A DNA stretch of 64,000 nucleotides from NCBI RefSeq assembly GCF_902806685.2, contig NC_048556.1:4650001-4714000 (forward strand). The letters run 5' to 3'. The notes beneath the pieces were generated by a model. That model made no database searches. It had not been told where the DNA came from and worked only from the letters and a program-made list of their open reading frames with translations. Shown here in pieces: positions 1 through 9,689 of the stretch (the stretch's first letter is position 1; each line of letters opens with the position of its first letter). The position numbers and the translations under genes are program-made. The stretch is from Maniola hyperantus (lineage: Eukaryota; Arthropoda; Insecta; Lepidoptera; Nymphalidae).

Positions 1-66
1 GTCACTCTCCAGGTCTTAAACTATACCCATGCAATAAACCGTTGGGACGTGATTGAAGGACAAAGG
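1..66 (-). mobile_element. Helitron-like element fragment, cut by window edge
   Basis: The block reads through the internal part of a repeat seen intact at 6902-7098 and 36145-36355: a 'cactctccaggtctt' core, then 'gacgtgattgaaggaca'. Only this internal part is inside the window. It is an old copy with several mismatches. Confidence 0.55.
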
Positions 67-67
67 C

Positions 68-184
68 GTTGTCTCTGTCACTCATATCTATGTGACATTT
101 TGTCGGTCTCAACGACAGAGAGAACGCTCTACGCAACCACTATCTCTTTCTAAAAGTCGATGTACAATATTTCCCGCCACGTTC
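68..184. mobile_element. Fragment of palindromic MITE (GTACGCGGCAG family)
   Basis: It shares the internal segment with 53316-53518: a 'gtctctgtcactcat' block, a 'ggtctcaacgacagag' block and a 'ctatctctttctaaa' block, followed by a degraded terminal repeat 'cccgccacgttct'. The left terminus is missing. Confidence 0.5.
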
Positions 185-236
185 TGTTTATTGTGTTATG
201 GCTAAAACTTAGACATATTTACTCTGCTTTATACAT

Positions 237-555
237 AAGCTGTGGAAGCCTAGTGGTTAGGACGTCCGCCTTCCAATCGGAGGTCGGGGGTTCGATCCCG
301 GGCACGTACCTCTAACTTTTCGGAGTTATGTGCGTTTTTAAGTAATTAAAATATCACTCGCTTTAACAGTGAAGGAAAACATCGTGAGGAAACCTGCATG
401 CCTGAGAGTTCTCCATAATGTTCTCAAAGGTGTGTGAAGTCTGTCAATCCGCACTTGGCCAGCGTGGTAGACTATAGCCAAAACCTTTCTCACTCTGAGT
501 GGAGACCTGTGCTCTGTAGTGAGCCGGCGATGGGTTGATCATAATGATACATAAT
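237..555 (+). mobile_element. tRNA-derived SINE, family 1 (full length)
   Basis: The head resembles a Pol III promoter: an A-box-like 'tagtggttaggacg', then a perfect-looking B box 'gggttcgatcccggg'. A tRNA-unrelated body follows, with landmarks 'cggagttatgtgcgtttt', 'gaaaacatcgtgaggaaacc' and 'gagccggcgatgggttgatc', and a short A/T-rich tail with ATG-like triplets. The same body recurs at 1926, 3833, 9404, 15876, 49338 and 52891, so this is a dispersed SINE and not a functional tRNA. Confidence 0.85.
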
Positions 556-1274
556 ACATCTGACATACGTACTACATTCATAATTCAGTGTGTATTTTTG
601 CAAGTAAGGTCCAATATAAGTCCAAATTAAATCTAGATTTATAAGATTTGCAAGCCTCGTCAAAAACTCAACAGCTGCTAATTCCAGTTAGAGATTCCTC
701 GTATATTTATGTCGTCTCCTCTATATTCGTATTTACTTAAAGCGCTTGGTATTCCGTCTTTATTTGGAACGCGCGGGGTCAGTGAACTGTCTCAGTATTA
801 TTGTACAAGGCCACCGGTATTGTCCTCGTGGCAACGAAATGATTTATGGGCTTCCATGCTTCTAATGTCCTGGTCAGACATAACGCGAGGCGGCAGCGAT
901 GTGTGACTTCTTTTTCGTCTCCGTAACACTCTTAGCAGAGCGGTGGTGGTCACCACGTAAAGAAATGACGTTGTTGAGGGCAGATGTTATGCGCCTTACG
1001 AGTATTCGCCACTTCTTCGTACAGTTGTGCAAGGAATCTACCACCCATAGCAAACATAATTTAGTCAGTCCATTGCTTAGACATTGAATATATAGATTAG
1101 TAAGTATGTATATCGCAAGGGCGACCTTCCTCGCCCTCTAGTGCTCCACTTTGTCCTGCACGACCTCGACTGCAGGAGATATGCATATTTGCCAAATATA
1201 AAACCTACTGCCTGTTAAATTCTGGTACTAGGCCTATACCTACCTAGTACCTATTACACATTGATGCCTAGATA

Positions 1275-1440
1275 CCCAGCTAAGTTTGTTGAGGGCTTTT
1301 CTCAGACCTGGGCGCGTTTGGAACCTTCGTAGCTTTAGTTTCAAGTTTACGTAATTAATTATCACCACTATATCATCCTACAAATCCAACAGCTGACTAT
1401 CAAAAGGAGTACAACACTTTTAACAAATGATTTTGATTTA
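1275..1440 (+). mobile_element. LINE 3' UTR fragment (same family as 30631-31985)
   Basis: The block closely follows the 3' UTR of the LINE in mRpL19 intron 4: landmarks 'tcagacctgggcgcgtttgg', 'gtagctttagttt' and 'aattatcaccactatat'. It contains no coding part, so it is a severe 5' truncation. Confidence 0.75.
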
Positions 1441-1925
1441 TAATATAGAAACTGTATGAAGGAATGCAGAACGCAACAATAGCGTGACAATTTTTCTTGT
1501 AGGACTGCTTCTAGGACCCGCATTGGATACGTTGCCGTCATGCGTTTTATCTGACCAAGCCTTTATAAGCTTCCATGTTTCTAATGCCTTTACAAGATTT
1601 GTGGTTAGCCTGACGCCGCCTATCCTGTTTTCCGATAACTATAGTTACTGCAATATCTTGCGTTGGTATTCAACACATGCCGTAAATGTACTATGAATGT
1701 AGACTTTCATATCTGTTACAGATTATTGAGCTAAATGAGGAAAATTGCAAAATTGAACGCTCAATACGGCGTGTTCCAACAGAAATCTCTAATATTTTGT
1801 CTGGCATTTGTTTTATTGTTTCTTTTTCTAAAAAAAATCAAACATATCTATTATTCAATTATTTAATTAACACAAGTTTCTTCGTATTATGATTAATCTT
1901 GCATTTATCGCGGCGGAAGACAGGC

Positions 1926-2252
1926 TCATCATCATCATCATGATCAACCCGTCATCTTCGACCTAATACTGAGTATAGGTCTTCCTCTCAGTATGATAAC
2001 GGTTTAGGCCACAGTCAGTCACGCTGGCCCAGTGTGAATTGGTAGACTTCACACACCTTTGAGAACATTATGGAGAACTGTCAGGCATGCAGTTTCCCTC
2101 ACGATGTTTTCCTTCACCGTTAAAGCAAATGATCTTCAATTGCTTATACAACGAACATACTTAACTCCGAACAGTTGGAGGTGCGTGCGGAGAGTCGGGG
2201 GTTTGATCGGGATCAAAAAGGCAGACGTCTTAAGAACCCCTAGGATATCGCT
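1926..2252 (-). mobile_element. tRNA-derived SINE, family 1
   Basis: Read on the minus strand this is the family at 237-555. The (CAT)n at its left edge corresponds to the (ATG)n tail. 'gatcaacccgtc' and 'catgcagtttccctcacgat' match the body, and a decayed tRNA-like head lies near 2180-2245. Confidence 0.8.
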
Positions 2253-2674
2253 ACTCTAAGTTAGTATTAGTAAGTCTTAGTTAGTTAGTAATTCTTTGAT
2301 ATTGAGAACATTATGCACTAAACAAAAGACTATGTATACTAAGAAGTCTTTGGTATCAAACTATGAATTACATCAGATTATTACAAGTCTGATTAGTAAA
2401 TAATTCTGTGTTACAGTAATAAACCAACGATTACCTACCCAAAATAACTCAATAGACTGTAGAGGCCGTACTACGAAGCGTGAAATTGCTTCGATGCTTT
2501 CGACTAATCCAAGAATCGCTGGGCCGTGAGAACATTTACCATCTTACGAATAGGAGCTTATAAAAGCCGTCATTACAAACTTGATTGTAGACAATAGGAG
2601 CCAAGAATAGCTTTACTCTTACGGAAGCTTTAAAACCTTTTCAAACCTTCAATTATTACAGTATGGTTTTATCC

Positions 2675-2753
2675 GTTGCACCGTTGCGACGTGATTGAAG
2701 GACAAACCAACAAACAAACACACTTTCGCATTTTTAATAAGGGTACTTACTGG
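2675..2753 (-). mobile_element. Helitron-like element, terminal fragment
   Basis: 'gcgacgtgattgaaggacaa', an (AAAC)-rich stretch and the terminus 'cactttcgcatttttaataa' match one end of the copies at 6902-7098 and 36145-36355. Confidence 0.55.
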
Positions 2754-3609
2754 TTATGCATCAATTGGTCCGCCTTTTGACACTTAGTTTATCATCCAAA
2801 ATGTTAAGTTAATTGTTATATTTTTTATTAATCAATTATTTGGGTTCACTCACCTAATTTATTTAAAACTGGCCATTATTTTAAAGTCATGACCTGCTGA
2901 TCACCGACTGCCGAGTGTATCTGCAAAAAAAAGGAAATCGTTAGTGCAGTTTTAAATTCGTAAATTACCGAATTGTAAATTTTTAAATAAGTTCCTAAAC
3001 GTAATTTCCTAATTTACTAAACGTTTTCTACTTTTGAACTTACCATTTTCCTTCTGATCTTATTAATTATTTATTTTATCTATTAATTATTATTAATCTT
3101 ATTAATATTAATTATTAATTAGATCTAATCTAAATTTCTAATCTAAATTAAAGTCTGATCTTATTAATGCACCATGCACGCATGTTGCATCATACAAATT
3201 CGACTTGTTTCAGCGAATTACAGCAAATTAAGTTTTTGGATCATTGCATATCATGGACTTCCGCAAAGTAACGCCTACTTCTATACAATGCAATATACAA
3301 CAAATAGACAACGAAGTAATCTTACAAGGGTTCTTTTTTCCTTTTGAGGTACGGAACCCTAAAATGGATCGTGCCATAAAAAGCTTGTAAGTTATTAGTT
3401 TAATTTGCATTCCTTCCTCTGCACTAGCCCTGCTCTAATAAAAGCGATGACCGGAGCGTGCGGGCCGCTCTGCGCTGGCGCCATGCCAGAGCCCTGTTAT
3501 ATTTCAGGCCATCCTTTTTATATGTTTTATTAATTTAACTTGAAAGTTATTTTCCTCCTTGATAACTATACCTGTACCTGTTTACTTACTGTACCTGTTT
3601 AGGTTTTTA

Positions 3610-3800
3610 GGGTTCTTAATTGGAACCGACAAGATTTGGAACACCCTTCCAGCATCAGTTTTCCCACCGAATTATAATATAGGTACCTTCAAGACAAGAG
3701 TGAATAGGTATCTTCTAGGCAGGCGCGCTTCATCTTAGGCTGCATCATCACTTGCCACCCAGGTCTGATTGCAGCCAAGCGCTAGTCTATAATTTTTTTT
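3610..3800 (+). mobile_element. LINE 3' end with C-terminal coding remnant
   Basis: A translation near 3632-3736 gives a decayed CR1/L2-type C-terminus (pattern FPTNY..GTFKTRVNRYLLGR, then stop). It is followed by 'ctgcatcatcacttgcca', 'gccaagcgctagt' and a T/A-rich tail. Related tails lie at 7313-7490 and 9300-9390. The 5' part is missing. Confidence 0.65.
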
Positions 3801-3832
3801 TTTTTAAAAGGAACCCTTATAGGATCACTTAA

Positions 3833-4138
3833 AAGCTGTGATAGCCTAGTGGTAAGGACGTCCGCCTTCTAATCGGAGGTTGGGGGTTCGATCCCGGGCT
3901 CGCACCTCTATCTTTTCGGAGTTATGTGCGTTTTAAGTAATTAAATATCACTTGCTTTAACAGTGAAGGAAAACATCGTGAGGAAACCTGCATACCTGAG
4001 AGTTCTCCAATCTCAATGTTCTCAAAGGTGTGTGAAGTCTACCATTCCGCACATGGTCAGCGTGATAGACTATGGCCAAAACCTCTCTGTGAAGAGACCC
4101 GTACTCTGTAGTGAGCCGGCGATGGGTTGATCATGATA
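3833..4138 (+). mobile_element. tRNA-derived SINE, family 1
   Basis: This copy follows the one at 237-555, with the B box 'gggttcgatcccgggc' preserved and one base lost in the A-box region ('tagtggtaagg'). It ends at 'gggttgatcatgatag' and abuts other repeat DNA at 4140. Confidence 0.85.
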
Positions 4139-4555
4139 GGATCACTTTGTTGTCTGTCTGTCCATCTGACCGTCTGTCGTGTCATCGTGTCTGTGAATAG
4201 GTAATTTCAGGAAGAACACAGCATTTTCCTAATATATAAAGTTTTTTTTTTAGAATCATTAATTTTATCAATAACAGGTTATAGGACCCTAATAAAAATA
4301 GGTAAATCATGCTAGATTTAATTTAAATTACTAAACATCATTTCGGCAGAAAATCCAACTTAATGCGAATCGAACTCCAGTTATATCATGGTATAATCAA
4401 TTAGCGAAACCGAAACTAATCGGTCACCCACGTAGAAATTATCAGAGTAATAATTATTACATAGTACCTAACTAATTCAGGGCTGAATTGAATGAACCAA
4501 ACCAGTTAGGAAATTAGGATACCAAGTTGTTCTGTCGAGCTATTATATATAACTA

Positions 4556-4766
4556 TATAATGCCAGCGACTTCATCCGCGTCGATTTAGTTTTTTAAAGA
4601 TCCCGTGGGAACTCTTTGATTTTCCGGGATTAAAAGTAGCCTATGTCCTTCCCTGGATTGCAAGCTATGTCTGCACCAAAATTCGTCAAAATCAGTTGAA
4701 CGGGTGGGCCATGAAAAGTCAGCAGACAGACAGACACACCGTCGCATTTATAATTTTAATATGGAT
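4556..4766 (-). mobile_element. Helitron-like non-autonomous element
   Basis: Conserved landmarks in order are 'gcgacttcatccgcgtcgat', 'tttgattttccgggat', 'gtagcctatgtcctt', 'aaattcgtcaaaatca', (CAGA)n and 'tcgcatttataat...atggat'. In the element's own orientation it begins TCCATA..., and related copies end GCATCAGCTAG, which fits Helitron TC...CTAG ends. The superfamily call is an inference; the repeat family is plain. Confidence 0.7.
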
Positions 4767-4978
4767 ATGGATGCAGCTTCACACGTCACAAATGTGGAAA
4801 ATAACCGGTCAAGTGCTAATAGGACTTTCACAGGAAGTTTCACAGGACGTCTTGGCGAATTAGGCCAATATTTAGCAAGCAACGCAATCGGAGGTTGTCG
4901 AAACTAGACCAAACCGCCCCCGCATAGTTTCGAATCAAACTTAAAAATATCAAAATCATTTCATACAGACCAGTCTAT

Positions 4979-5191
4979 AGCGAGGTTTAGATTAGCAACA
5001 AAACTTGCAGAAGTTAACTTCCGCAAGTTATTTCTACCGTGTAAACAATCACTTCCGCAAGTTTTGTAACTTGCTGGACTTGCCGCAAGTCACAAATGTA
5101 TGCACATGTACAATATTGCTCGTAGTGTAAACAATTCTGCAAGTACTTGCAGAATAACTTGCAAGAAGTTCTTGCTAGTCTAAACCTCGCT
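4979..5191. mobile_element. MITE with AGCGAGGTTTAGA terminal repeats and internal palindromes
   Basis: Terminal inverted repeats 'agcgaggtttaga-tagcaa' and 'ttgctagtctaaacctcgct' face each other about 210 bp apart. The interior repeats short near-palindromes built on 'acttgcagaagt' and 'acttccgcaagtt' many times in both orientations. No coding capacity. One copy in the window. Confidence 0.65.
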
Positions 5192-5811
5192 TATTTAAAC
5201 CTTGTCCGTTTCCATACATAGTCTGTACAATGTCCTACTGTATTGTTATAAGGCCTACGTTGCGTAAGTGTTACAACATATCCATGCCCAAATCAGGTTA
5301 TACCTACTCGTACTTACCAAGACTAACTCAATGCTTTGTATACCTGCTTGAAAGATAATATTATGAAGAAGTCAAATCTCCAAAATGGATGGTCGCCACA
5401 ATTGAAAATAGTAATAAGAGAAGTGTGTTGTGAATAAATGAGACACAAATGTATTTAACATTTGTAGCAAAGTAATAGAATACTACTTCTACTTAGGTTT
5501 ATAGCTATAGAGATATATTTTGGATCCATATACAAGTGCTTTTGAATCGTCACTGAATCAACCACTGATTAGTAATGCCCTATCTAGTTCCTTCCGCATA
5601 GTACCAGACTCCTACCGGTTAAAACCCCTCTTTCCCTCTTTTCTCTAAGCAGAACTTATGTCTCCGCCTTGTACCACTACTGAGTCATCTTCCCTAACTT
5701 TCATCTTTTTCCTTTCTTGCCATTATACCTTCCATGGATTGCCAGCCACTTCTTTTTCGTCTCCGGCATTATACCTACGAGACCTCTGACACCGCTCTAC
5801 GCTTCCTATAA

Positions 5812-5959
5812 TACGCGACAGGTCGAGATGGCAATCAGGTTGGGGACACCACGCACACCCTCCGCGCCAACCCGGTGTGGGATAGCGCGAATTACGTGCG
5901 GGTGTGCTGGGTGTCCCTGGCCTCATACCTCGATCGCAAGCTCGACCTGTAGCGCACTA
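5812..5959. mobile_element. GC-rich palindromic MITE (ACAGGTCGAGATGGCAATC family)
   Basis: The left end 'tacgcgacaggtcgagatgg' is mirrored by a decayed right end 'gcaagctcgacctgt'. The centre is GC-rich and itself foldable. Related copies lie at 21091-21264 (and its two tandem repeats) and 48207-48358. ORFs on both strands across it are by-products of the high GC. Confidence 0.75.
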
Positions 5960-6223
5960 TAGTTAGTACACGGTCTCTATACTTTGTCTTTTCGGCTCCA
6001 ACAGCTTAGAGCAATATTAATATAAAATGGGCGTTTATAAATACCGCCTTCACAAAGTTCGTGCGGCGGAGCGATATTCCTGGGAACTACTCTAATTACA
6101 TTCAATACATAACAGTTACCTAACTTGACATTTTAGTGCCACCACACTGTTATTATATTATACTGCTGGCACGACCTGGCAACAATGTTTAGACTAGATT
6201 ACTAAGTTATTGGAAAGCATAAA

Positions 6224-6400
6224 ATCTAAATATATAAAAGGAAAAGGTGACTGACTGACTGACTGACCGACTGATCTATCAACGCACAGCTCAAACTACT
6301 GTACGGATCAGGCTGAAATTTAACATGCAAATAGCTATTATAACGTAGGCATCCGCTAAGAAAGGATTTTTGAAAGCTGCTTAATATATAAAAGGAAAAG
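6224..6400 (+). mobile_element. Helitron-like element, subfamily 2, truncated
   Basis: 'atataaaaggaaaaggtgac', (TGAC)n, 'tatcaacgcacagctcaaac', 'gatagctattataacgtagg' analogue and 'ccgctaagaaaggattttt' are shared with 55805-56147. A second partial copy of the same left end restarts at 6384 and is followed by a fragment of the GGGTTCCGTACC family at 6418-6520. Confidence 0.65.
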
Positions 6401-6901
6401 GTGACTGACTGACTGATCTTTTTAGGGTTCCGTACCTCAAAAGGAAAAAGGAACCCTTATAGAATAACTTCATTGTCTGTCTGTCTGTCCGTTTGTCCGT
6501 CTGTCTGTCGTGTCCGTCAAGAAAACAGTAGAATACCTATAACACAAGTTTTCATACAACACGTGCATTTACTACATTGGAATGCACATTTAAGTGACAA
6601 GTAACCTATTTATACACATTAGTTACATTAGCCAATGAATCACATGATATTAAAGCAACATGATACATGGAAACATGAGAAACTCTGCTAGAGACATGTT
6701 TACAGTCAAGCTCTGTGATAATAGGCACGAACCGTTTACTATAATTACAATTAGAGACCTAATTACATTCCGCCAGGTATAATCACACCCACAGACTGGT
6801 GGTGTTCATTAGTTTAGTATTGCTAAAGGTGCACTGAACTATCTACATCGTTCTATTGAGTTGGTATATCGACAGTCGACACCTAAGTCTTCTATTTTTT
6901 A

Positions 6902-7098
6902 CTATCTGATGCCCACGACTTCGTACGCGTGGATTTAGGTTTTAAAAATCCCGAGAAAACTCTTTGATTTTCCGGGATAAAAAGTAGCCTATGTCACTCT
7001 CAAACAATACCCATGCAAAAAATCACGTCGATCCGTTGCGACGTGATTGAAGGACAAACCAACAAACAAACACACTTTCGCATTTATAATAAGGGTAC
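6902..7098 (-). mobile_element. Helitron-like non-autonomous element
   Basis: It reads 'ctgatgcccacgacttcgta', 'ttgattttccgggataaaaa', 'gtagcctatgtcactctc', 'gacgtgattgaaggacaaac', an (AAAC) tract and 'cactttcgcatttataataa'. It differs from the 4556 subfamily in its middle third. It abuts two other elements on its right. Confidence 0.7.
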
Positions 7099-7099
7099 T

Positions 7100-7307
7100 G
7101 ATTCATTAGCTGCCCCGGCGAACTTCGTACCGCCTAACAGTCGCTTCTTTTTCAGGATTTTTTTAAAAAAATTCTCTCCGTAAGAACCATCCCCGTACTT
7201 CAAGGAATGTTATGGAAAAAGAATTAGCGAAATCGGTTCAGCTGTTCTCTAGATTTGCGATCAGCAACACATTCAGCGATTCATTTTTATATATAGAGAT
7301 AGGCAAA
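7100..7307 (-). mobile_element. Non-LTR-type repeat tail (GCCCCGGCGAACTTCGT)
   Basis: It starts 'agctgccccggcgaacttcg' and ends 'cattcatttttatatatag'-like, with 'aaatcggttcagctgttct' between. This block is familiar from many insect genomes as the tail of a non-LTR or Helitron-like repeat; I cannot assign it to a clade. Confidence 0.5.
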
Positions 7308-7312
7308 CGCTT

Positions 7313-7490
7313 GACCACAATCATACCTGATGGAAAGTGATGATGTGGCCTAACATGGGACGCGTTTGAAGATGCCCATTCACTCTTGTTTTAAAGATAC
7401 CCGGGTTGTAATTCGTAGGAAACACATATCGTGGAAGAGTATTCCAAACCTTAGCCACGCGTATGCGAAACGTTTACCTACTTCAAGTAA
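7313..7490 (-). mobile_element. LINE C-terminal coding remnant and tail
   Basis: On the minus strand it translates as a decayed retrotransposon C-terminus (VWNTLPRYVFPTNY, then FKTRVNGHL), followed by a 3' tail. This is the same class of C-terminus as at 3610-3800. Confidence 0.65.
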
Positions 7491-7721
7491 ACTGCTCACG
7501 ATGCTTTCGAATGTCAGCAGATGTTAGAAAAATTAATATTAAAAAGCTAAACGTAAAAGGAGATTAAAACCACTGCCATAGATTCAACCTACAAACCTAT
7601 AAGGAAGTAAAGAGTATAAATATGGAAGTATGCTGTAGAAAGGTTAAATTGGTACGTGGTTGATAATAGCGTACATTTAATGCAACAGAACCGTTCTGTG
7701 GGATTTGTTAGGGTCATTGCA

Positions 7722-8219
7722 CACACGATACTTTGAGAATCGGCAATGGGCGATTTGATTGATTTTCAGAAGCTTGAAGTTACGATTGAACTTTTAACTT
7801 TAACTCGTGTCGATAATATCGGAAGCGAATTATGAACACCTCCCACGTGGTGCAGTAGAGAGCGCTGTAGTTTTATAAATGGGAAACCTGGCACTTATCG
7901 CTCAAATACCACGCTCATAGCGCAACAAATCGTCAAACAGCGAAGCAGCGGCAAAGCAATCTCTAAAAATTCAATTTTGATACCGATATATTCGATATCG
8001 ATTGAAATAATTGTCCAAAATGCAATGCTAAGACTGATAGAAATAGCGACTTTCCATGTCATACCGGAAAGCACAGAGTTGGCAGTGAGACGCCCCAACT
8101 AAGTGGACACAAAACATGAAACGAATCGCAGGGAGTCGCAGGACTCTGGCAGCGCAAGACTTCAAGAGATCTATGTTCAGCGGATCGATTGAGGTCTAAC
8201 GACGACAAAGTATCGTGTG
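7722..8219. mobile_element. Probable MITE, about 500 bp, CACACGATACTTTG inverted termini
   Basis: 'cacacgatactttg' at 7722 is answered by its exact reverse complement at 8206-8219. The flanking interior also shows partial inverted similarity ('cagaagcttgaag' against 'cttcaagagatct'). No transposase is seen, and no second copy is present in the window. Confidence 0.5.
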
Positions 8220-8436
8220 TACTTTGGCTCTAATACATTCCCCGCTGACCGATAGCTAAAGGCTAGGTAGGCACAGCATGTAAAATTCTAGACTATCATT
8301 GCACACGTAGACTGGTGAACAGACTGCATATTAACTGAGCTTACACTACAATTGACCAGTGCACCTTTTAAACGGTTAACCTAGGCTAAACAATGTTCTG
8401 ATTTCAAAGATTTCAGTACTTTGAAAATTATATCGA

Positions 8437-8640
8437 AAATCCATACTAATATGATAAATGCGAAAGTGTATGTCTGCTAGCCATTCACAGCCCATCCGTT
8501 TAATAGATTTTGACAAAATTTGGTATAGAGATAGCTTGTATACAGACGAACTAAGGCTACATTTTACCCCTGGAAATCATATAGTCCCCGCGGGATTTTT
8601 AAAAACCTAAACCACACGGACGAAATCGCTGGCTTCTAGT
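8437..8640 (+). mobile_element. Helitron-like non-autonomous element
   Basis: It starts 'tccatactaatatgataaat' and ends 'cacacggacgaaatcgctgg'. The middle carries 'gattttgacaaaatttggta'. It is older than the copy at 14909. Confidence 0.7.
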
Positions 8641-9299
8641 GCTGCGTAGGTACTAAACGCGTTTCAATAAATCGGTGTGCATACATTTTAAAAAGACGGC
8701 CTGAATTAAGAACCACCTCCTTTTGGAAGTCCGTTAAAAATAAGGTCAGTTTATATAAAATCATCAAACACCAAAAATATTTAGGTAGATCTTAAAATAT
8801 TTTTTGTGTTTGATACCTATCAAAAAAAAATTGGACAGCTCGGGAATATAGCTCCATAATTATTTGTAAGTAAAAGTAACTATAAAAAGAAAGTTTAGAG
8901 GTATAAATCTTCTAGCATCTAGTTTATTCACAATTGTTTCGGCGAAAAAACGGCGTTGTCTGTTCTGTGATATTACAAGTAAGTACAAATTCTATGAACT
9001 CAATATTTACAATTTTCTACGTAAATGCCTATTCAATATCATTGGTTAATCTATCCTTGCCTCTATCTCTAAACCTCGTTGCGTCGCTTCAAGGCAGATC
9101 CTAAATGGAAATACCGCTTCTGATTCATTGATTCGACACGCACTACCTTCAGCGATATTGAGCCTTTTAAGGTTGCAAATGTAATATTCGATTACTATAA
9201 ACCTAGTTCGATACACCTGTCCATTAACTAATCCTAACGGTAAAGGAGAATGCACACATTAGGAGGCGCAAGAGCTTCCAGAGCCGCAATAGCTTTAAG

Positions 9300-9390
9300 A
9301 GTAAGTCAAGAGTGAATATGCATCTTCTAGGCAAGCGCGGTCCAGTTTAAACTGCATCATCACTTGCCAGCCAAGCGCTAGTTTATAAAT
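9300..9390 (+). mobile_element. LINE 3' tail fragment
   Basis: 'agagtgaatatgcatcttct', 'aggcaagcgcg' and 'ctgcatcatcacttgccagc' match the tail at 3610-3800. Only the last part is present. Confidence 0.55.
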
Positions 9391-9403
9391 TAAAAATTAA
9401 AAT

Positions 9404-9676
9404 GTCTCCTCACAGAATGAGAAGAATTCGGCCATGGACCACCAGTCACCACGCTGGCCACGTTCGGATTGCAGACTTCGTACAATTTTTGAGAACATTA
9501 TGATGAACTCTCAGGCATGCAGGTTTTCTCATGAAGTTTTTCTTTACCCTTAAAACAAGTGATATTTAATTACCTTAAACGCACATATAACTCCGCAAAG
9601 GCGCGTGCCCGGGATCGTACCCCGGACCCCCCGATTAGAGGCCGACGGATCTTAACCACTGGGCTATCACCGCTTC
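9404..9676 (-). mobile_element. tRNA-derived SINE, family 1
   Basis: Minus-strand copy. The tRNA-like head is well preserved at 9605-9675 and the body is at 9440-9600. The ATG tail is lost. Confidence 0.8.
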
Positions 9677-9689
9677 TTATAGTTACCTG

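Noticed and set aside
264..312. Functional tRNA at SINE heads (also 3857, 15900, 43640, 49890)
   Set aside because: A and B boxes are present but the acceptor and anticodon stems do not pair, and the same sequence is joined to a SINE body each time.
5717..5962. Overlapping ORFs on both strands as a gene
   Set aside because: They coincide with a GC-rich palindromic MITE, which opens frames on both strands.
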